Source: Plectosphaerella cucumerina
Lineage: Eukaryota > Ascomycota > Sordariomycetes > Glomerellales > Plectosphaerellaceae
Assembly: GCA_020746995.1 (NCBI GenBank)
Contig: JAGPXD010000005.1
Location: 2,728,001 to 2,792,000, forward strand
DNA length: 64,000 nt
Direction: 5' to 3'
Shown here: positions 59,010 to 64,000 of the stretch, piece by piece
Layout: each line of letters starts with the position of its first letter
How positions within the stretch are numbered: position 1 is the stretch's first letter
Position numbers and translations under genes: made by a program
Notes under the pieces: model-generated
What the model saw: only the letters and a program-made list of their open reading frames with translations
Database searches by the model: none
Told to the model about the DNA's origin: nothing

Positions 59010-59925
59010 GGCTCGCCCCCGTGGTGCACCGTCTCGCATCATCGATAACAAGGTCATCTTTCTCGCTTGGGACATTACCATAAAACGCAAGTATCTCGCA
59101 GCCCTAGGCTTCACATGGAAGCCTGACTACGAATTCTGGGGTCAAATTCGCCGGGGCGACTGAGGCTGTCTGTCGTCCGGCTGTCATTTTCAATCCGCCA
59201 ATCGACCTGCTGCCGACAAGGTCATGTTCTCTCTTGGCCTTAAGCACGGCGACGGCAAGCGTGGCACTATACCCACTGTGCTGCCAATGACGCCAACCTC
59301 GAGACGCAGGCGCTGGTTGCTGTCCACTGCACGCCCGATGGCTGGATGAAAGATCTGCTGGAGAAGACAGCCCTCAAGAGCCAGAGTCTGTCGAATTCGT
59401 CGGTCGCGAGCATTAGAGGCACTGGTGACATTGTTTCCAGTGGTTCCTATGTGGTCAGCCTCGATCTCGATGCCGGAGCGTTACGTCCCGGTATAAACCT
59501 TTAGCTCAAGGGGTACAACCCCGTGTCCCTTGGCAAATTGGCTCATGCGCTCCATGGACTCCGTAAGCTCCGCTGGCATATGTACCAAGTGGACGTCCTC
59601 CAGAGGCTCCCTGATCAATCGATGCAGGCCATTGGGCATCGTATCAAGCGTCCCAAATATCTGACGTGACGACGGCCTTGTAGGGATTGAGTGAATAGAC
59701 GCGGTGCCGGCGGTCTTCTTCCTCTTCCCGGACTTCATGTTGCAGAACCCTGCATGAAACTCCTATATCAAGGCAGCTCCCTGGGGCCTGGTCTAAGTAC
59801 CAGATCGACACGCAGGGCAAGTCGGAGGAGCAACCGAAGAAGCTCAAGCTGCCTATGAGCACTTCGAGAAGCATGAGATGCCCGACATTCTCGAGGCTAA
59901 GGCAAATCGGAGAAAGCACTAATAG
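59010..59925 (+). pseudogene. Broken gene of unknown family between inverted minisatellites
   Basis: Coding-like blocks follow one another in changing frames: RIIDNKVIFLAWDITIKRK then YLAALGFTWKPDYEFWGQI (59032-59157, ended by TGA at 59161), NLETQALVAVHCTPDGWM then KDLLEKTALKSQSLSNSS (about 59298-59400), GDIVSSGSYVVSLDLDAG (to about 59478), a TAG at 59502-59504, then LKGYNPVSLGKLAHALHG. The last recognisable piece, EEAQAAYEHFEKHEMPDI then LEAKANRRKH, ends at the TAA at 59922-59924. At least two frame changes and two stops make it non-functional. I cannot name the family; it does not match the three-copy family. A former product of about 300 residues is inferred. Confidence 0.5.
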
Positions 59926-59940
59926 CCGTGGTCTTGCTGC

Positions 59941-59986
59941 GTTGATTGACCTGTGCTGGTTGATCTGTCGTGTTGGTTGATCTGAT
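59941..59986 (-). repeat. Inverted copy of the 17-bp minisatellite
   Basis: On the minus strand the sequence reads GATCAACCAACACGACA, GATCAACCAGCACAGGT and a partial unit CAATCAAC. These are diverged units of the array at 58897-58981, in opposite orientation about 960 bases away. Confidence 0.85.
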
Positions 59987-60042
59987 GCGCTCTACGGGAT
60001 TGTCTTCATAGTTACTGCCGTCTTCCTGTGCACGCCTATCAG
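59987..60042 (+). pseudogene. Short relic of a Pth11-type receptor gene
   Basis: These ~56 bases encode ALYGIVFIVTAVFLCTPIS, nearly the same as ALYGIAFVITAVFICTPIS encoded at 61426-61481 in the adjacent receptor gene. About six in seven bases agree by eye. Similarity ends abruptly on both sides: the left end abuts the inverted minisatellite, and the right end runs into unrelated sequence. Confidence 0.8.
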
Positions 60043-60649
60043 TTGACCACCTACAAGACACGGGAAAGCATCGAGGCTGTCTCCAAAGTCACGTTCAACA
60101 GGCGTAAGACCAACAAGTGCCGGACCGACGGCAACTTGCCTGGGCAGCTACCGACGTACAGAACATCGAGTGACCATGACATTTCGTCCACCGGGAGGGT
60201 TGTTCCGCACTATAAGCACTTCATAGATCACGTTCCCACTCCAACGTCCCGGATGTCCCAAGCCCCCGGCGGCCCAAGAGATCGCCCACAACGTGGTTCG
60301 CCGCGCTCGGCGACGGAACTGGCATGCGAATGCCGCTTCCGGCATTTTGGACTCAGCCTGAGCAACTACACGCGCGCCGGTCCCAGTCCTCTGAGACATG
60401 TGGCCTCCAAAATAGTCTTGGGAGCGATGAGTCTTTGATGTCAACAGGAAACCCGTTCCACCCGCCATCCCTGTCCTTCTCTCTCCCATCTCGCTTTTGC
60501 ATCTCTACACCAGCGCCCTCTGGGCTTTTCCGCATCTTTCCCCCAGACCCGTGGTTACTTCCTCTGGTTGCTCCGGCCTCGTTCATCGCGAGGCCCCCTC
60601 ACGATCATGCACGCTTGCTCTCCGGTGTTCGTCGCGAGACCGCCTTGAG
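60043..60649. other. Intergenic; promoter and leader of the receptor-like gene
   Basis: No gene is recognisable. The right third is C/T-rich, as expected of a leader. Confidence 0.45.
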
Positions 60650-62218
60650 ATGCAGCTCTCCCTTGCGTTGCTGTTCCTTGGGCTAGCACCCTGGCCTGCC
60701 CTTGCCCAGAATGATTCGATCGCCGACCTCCCAGTATGAGCGGTAAGGACCATGATTCCCCGTGAGCTGTTGATGTAGTCGTAATAGCTGATCATGGCCC
60801 TGCAGCTCGTCTGCTTGACGCAGGTGGTGGGAAGCCAGTCCGACTGCACGGCAACGGACACAGCATGCATCTGCAACAATACCTCCATCCAAGCCAAGGC
60901 CCAAGAGTGCATGATGCAAAGCTGCACACCGAGAGAGTTGTTGAGTACGGCCTACCTTCTCCTGCCAGCTGTTCGACTCCCGCAGACTAACCGGCTTGCT
61001 GCCCAGCTACCCTGAACATCAGCAGCAAGATCTGCAACCTGCCCATACGCGACCGCAGCAATGAGTACAGGATCATCTCCATCGTCCTCGGCATCCTCGC
61101 CACCATGGTCGCCGTCTCGCGCATCGTCTTTGTCACCATGACCTCGACCATCAAGTGGGACGACATCTGCATCATGCTCACAACGGCCATTATCATTTCC
61201 GTCGCCATCTACAATAACGTGCGCCTCCAAGAAAACGGCCTCGGCAAGGACATTTGGATACTTGGTGCCGACGACCTGACTGCCTTTGGCCGCTGGTTCT
61301 ACATCATGCAGATCCTCTACTTCAGCGCCATTGCCCTCCTGAAGCTCGCCATTCTCATCTTCTTCCTCCGCATCTTCCAGTATACACCCATCAAGATCCC
61401 CATTATCCTGACCATTATCTTCAGCGCGCTCTATGGGATTGCCTTCGTTATTACTGCCGTCTTCATATGCACGCCTATCAGCTACTACTGGACAAAGTGG
61501 GACGAGGAGCACGACGGCTCGTGTGTAAACATCAACGTCTTCGCCTGGGTCAATGGCGCAATCAGTATCGCCCTCGACATCTGGATGCTCATCCTGCCAC
61601 TCCTACAGATCAGCTCCATGAACCTCAAGTGGCAGAAGAAGCTAGGCGTGGCCCTCATGTTTGGCGTTGGCACCTTGTGAGTTTGCCCCATATCATCTCG
61701 CCAGATACCGAGCAGATGCTAAGCCATCGCTCAGCGTCACAATCGTCAGCATCCTCCGACTTGTCTACCTCATCACCTACGCGTCCACCCACAACCCGAC
61801 CTGGGAGCAGTTCGACGCTGCCAAGTGGTCGACTATCGAAACCAACGTCGGCGTCATCTGCGCCTGCATGCCCACGATGCGCCTCATCCTGGTGCGATCC
61901 TTTCCGCGCCTCACGGACTCGGTGAGGAGTATGACGGGCCGCGCCAAAAAGGGAGACCGATATAGGTCGAGGACAAAGGTCGTGCGGAACCCCGTCACCC
62001 CGGGCGACTCCATACTCGACACCATGGTGCAAGGGAGGTCGGATTGCATGGGGAGCGAGCACAACACGATGACCAGCACCACCTGCATAGAGGGAGAAGG
62101 GGGGGAGGGGTCTGTGGAGTGCCTGGAGATGTGTGAAACCACGTCTGGCGGTGCTGGAGTGAGAGAAACCACGGACTTTGGCGACATAACCATGCCGTCC
62201 AAGATAGGGTCCAGGTAG
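60650..62218 (+). CDS. CFEM-containing Pth11-type receptor-like membrane protein
   Basis: Exons 60650-60733, 60806-60944 (or from 60788), 61007-61676 and 61735-62218 give 458 or 464 aa; the first acceptor is ambiguous by 18 nt. The signal peptide is MQLSLALLFLGLAPWPALA. A CFEM domain follows: LVC, SQSDCTATDTACICNNTS, AQECMMQSC and SSKIC supply seven of the eight usual cysteines; the first (before LVC) is missing with either acceptor. Seven hydrophobic segments follow, with the fungal rhodopsin-like blocks WDDICIMLTTAIII, FYIMQILYFSAIALLKLAIL, FLRIFQ, SYYWTKWDEEHDGSC and WMLILPLLQISSMNLKWQKKL. The cytosolic tail is Thr/Ser/Glu-rich. Founding member Pth11 acts in host-surface sensing in Magnaporthe; signalling by this protein is inferred only. 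It converges with slc1. Confidence 0.88.
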
Positions 62219-63002
62219 ACGTCGATTGGGCCACATGTTGATGGAAATTACTGTGTACATAGAACCAATTCAAAGGTATCTAACTCTGTGTAGCGAAGCC
62301 TGTGTCAAACCATGCTCGACCATCTGCCCCCCCAAAATGACTGTAAACCAGCACTTGGAGAAACCTCTGAAGCAAAAAACATACAACACCGGGCATTCGC
62401 TGGTCGTCACCGACCCAACTACTACTCCGGCCCTCACTGGCTTGACGATGGGAGAGCGGACGGGATCCCGTATTCTCCAATGGGTATGGTCGTATGTGAA
62501 AAATTGTAGGGCTGGCAGGGGTCTTGGAACGTCGTAGTGGTTGTTATGTTGGCGTGAGGCTTCAGCTGCCTTTGGCGAGCGCGGCTCGAATCAAACGACG
62601 AAGATCTCCTATAGCGAACCGAGAAAATCAACCAACCTCAATTCCCCCGCGCCCATTCAGTGCAAGAAAGTCAATGTCTAACGTAAGATGCTGTAGCTGT
62701 AGATGGCTCCGTCTTCCGTGTAGTATGCTTCGTGTATCGTGGCGGTCGGAGCCGCAAGACAGCCGCCCCACGCCCGTCCGAGAAAACCGCGGCCCCTGTG
62801 ACCGCGGTGTGGTGACGCCTCTAGATGACCGGGTATCACAAATGCCCATTTCCCGTTGCTCCCTCCCCTTGTCTTCCCTCCCCATCTTCTCTTTCCTCCT
62901 CCGATTGTGGTCTGGCGCTTGAACTGGACTTGCCGCCCGGGTTAATCCTGGGTTGTCCGCGCCTGGTGTAGATTTCTAGTGTCTTAGTCCGACGACTGCA
63001 CC
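62219..63002. other. Convergent intergenic region between the receptor-like gene and slc1
   Basis: Both flanking genes end into it, so it should hold two 3' UTRs. No further gene is recognised. Confidence 0.5.
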
Positions 63003-63967
63003 TCAGATGGCGGTGGCATCGGCGCCGCTGGCGCTGACGGCCTTTGTGGGCTCGCTCGCGACAGGGGCGGCGATGGGACGGCCCTGGGCCTTTGCGGTCA
63101 GGCGGATGTACTCCTCGAGCATGGCGTCGTAGGTCTTCTTGGTGAGGCTGTCGACGTCGGCTGAGGTCAGGCCGGTGGTGGGGATGGGGTCCATGACTGG
63201 AGGAGGGGAAGTTAGCAGCCGAACGTAAGGACAGGGAGCGGCAAAAACTCACCCTTGACGGGAATGCTCCCCGACCTGAAGATGAGACCCTTGAGCCACA
63301 AGATGTGGCTGTAGTTTGCGACAACGCAGGGGACGATGGGCACGCCGGCCTGGACGGCGAGGTGGAAGGCGCCCTTCTTGAAGGGCAGCAGGACGGGTTC
63401 CTTGGCGTAGGAGCGCGTGCCCTCGGGGAACATGTAGACGCTCTGCCTGCGGTCGCGGATCTCGCTAGCGGCACCCTGCATGGCGTCACGGGCATCTTTT
63501 GAGTTCTTGCGGTCGATGAAGATGGAGCCGGACAGGGTCATGAAGGCGCCGAGGAAGGGCGTGCGCTTGAGGGACGCCTTCGCGGTGACGGAGCAGTACT
63601 TGGGGAAGAGGCATCCGAGCATCAGGACGTCGAGCTCGGTCTGGTGGTTGCCGATGAAGAGGGCGGGGCGAACGGTGCCGAGGACGTCGTTGGGGTCGTC
63701 AATCTCAAAGGTGACGCCGGTGCAGAAGAGCATGAGCCACTTGAAGGCGCGGCCGCAGGTCCATTGCGAGATGCCCTTGTTGCCGGCGACGCCGAGGACG
63801 ACGGCGGCGAAGGCGCCGTAGAGGGCGGCGAGGACGAGGCAGATGTAGGAGGCGAGGACGCGGGCGACGAAGCCGGCCTTGGGGACGGCGAGGGAGAGGA
63901 CGTAGAGGGCGAGGACGAGGCCGGCGTAGCCCGCGAGGAAGGTGTAGAGGTAGCCGAGGAGGGCCAT
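63003..63967 (-). CDS. slc1: 1-acyl-sn-glycerol-3-phosphate acyltransferase (LPA acyltransferase)
   Basis: Two exons, 63967-63253 and 63196-63003, are joined over a 56-nt intron (donor GTGAGT, acceptor CAG) and give 302 aa. Hydrophobic segments at about 4-26 and 33-60 anchor it in the ER or lipid-droplet membrane. The acyltransferase motif NHQTELD (NHX4D) is at about residue 106, FIDRKN at about 151, FPEGTRS at about 179 and VPIVPCVV at about 210, all in canonical order and spacing. The enzyme transfers an acyl group to lysophosphatidate to make phosphatidate, the precursor of phospholipids and triacylglycerol. The Ala/Thr-rich C-terminus beyond the helix TYDAMLEEYIRL is ordinary variation. 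The start codon lies 34 bases from the window edge, so its promoter is not visible. Confidence 0.95.
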
Positions 63968-64000
63968 TGCGGGGGTCGGGGGCGCGAGGCGAGGCGAGGC

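Overview
This is nuclear DNA from a filamentous ascomycete (Pezizomycotina, most likely Sordariomycetes). The signs are short introns of about 48-75 nt with GTRNGT donors, CTRAY branch sites and YAG acceptors; widely spaced genes on both strands; and typical fungal families such as RTA1, DUF1996, CFEM/Pth11-type receptor, a GPI cell-wall protein and fungal Med15. The species cannot be named from the sequence. No rRNA gene, tRNA gene or CRISPR array was found.

Housekeeping backbone, from left to right: a 25S rRNA m5C methyltransferase (Rcm1/NSUN5 type, running off the left edge), an RTA1-family membrane protein, exportin-T (Los1), a GPI-anchored cell-wall protein, a large multi-pass membrane protein of unknown role, a secreted DUF1996 protein, a C2H2 zinc-finger protein, a Whi5/Nrm1-like G1/S repressor, Mediator subunit Med15, a CFEM/Pth11-type receptor-like protein and lysophosphatidate acyltransferase (Slc1). 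Exon structures for these were read directly from the sequence and each gives one open frame.

Decayed or repeated DNA lies between them: 2.2-7.0 kb (NmrA-like pseudogene, paralogue A, two minisatellites), 22.4-23.3 kb (paralogue B, minisatellite), 38.8-41.8 kb (SNF2-like relic, Ty1/copia integrase relic) and 55.4-60.0 kb (intact paralogue C, minisatellites in both orientations, another pseudogene, and a short relic of the neighbouring receptor gene).

The main discovery candidate is a protein family I do not recognise, present three times: one apparently intact gene (55378-57089) and two broken copies (about 3616-5620 minus, 22393-23140 plus). The copies share a collinear set of motifs. Tandem repeats of the same 17-bp period, with a shared GATC-containing unit, lie in the sense orientation 3' of each copy. 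The remaining intergenic stretches, up to 6 kb, show no gene that I can support.
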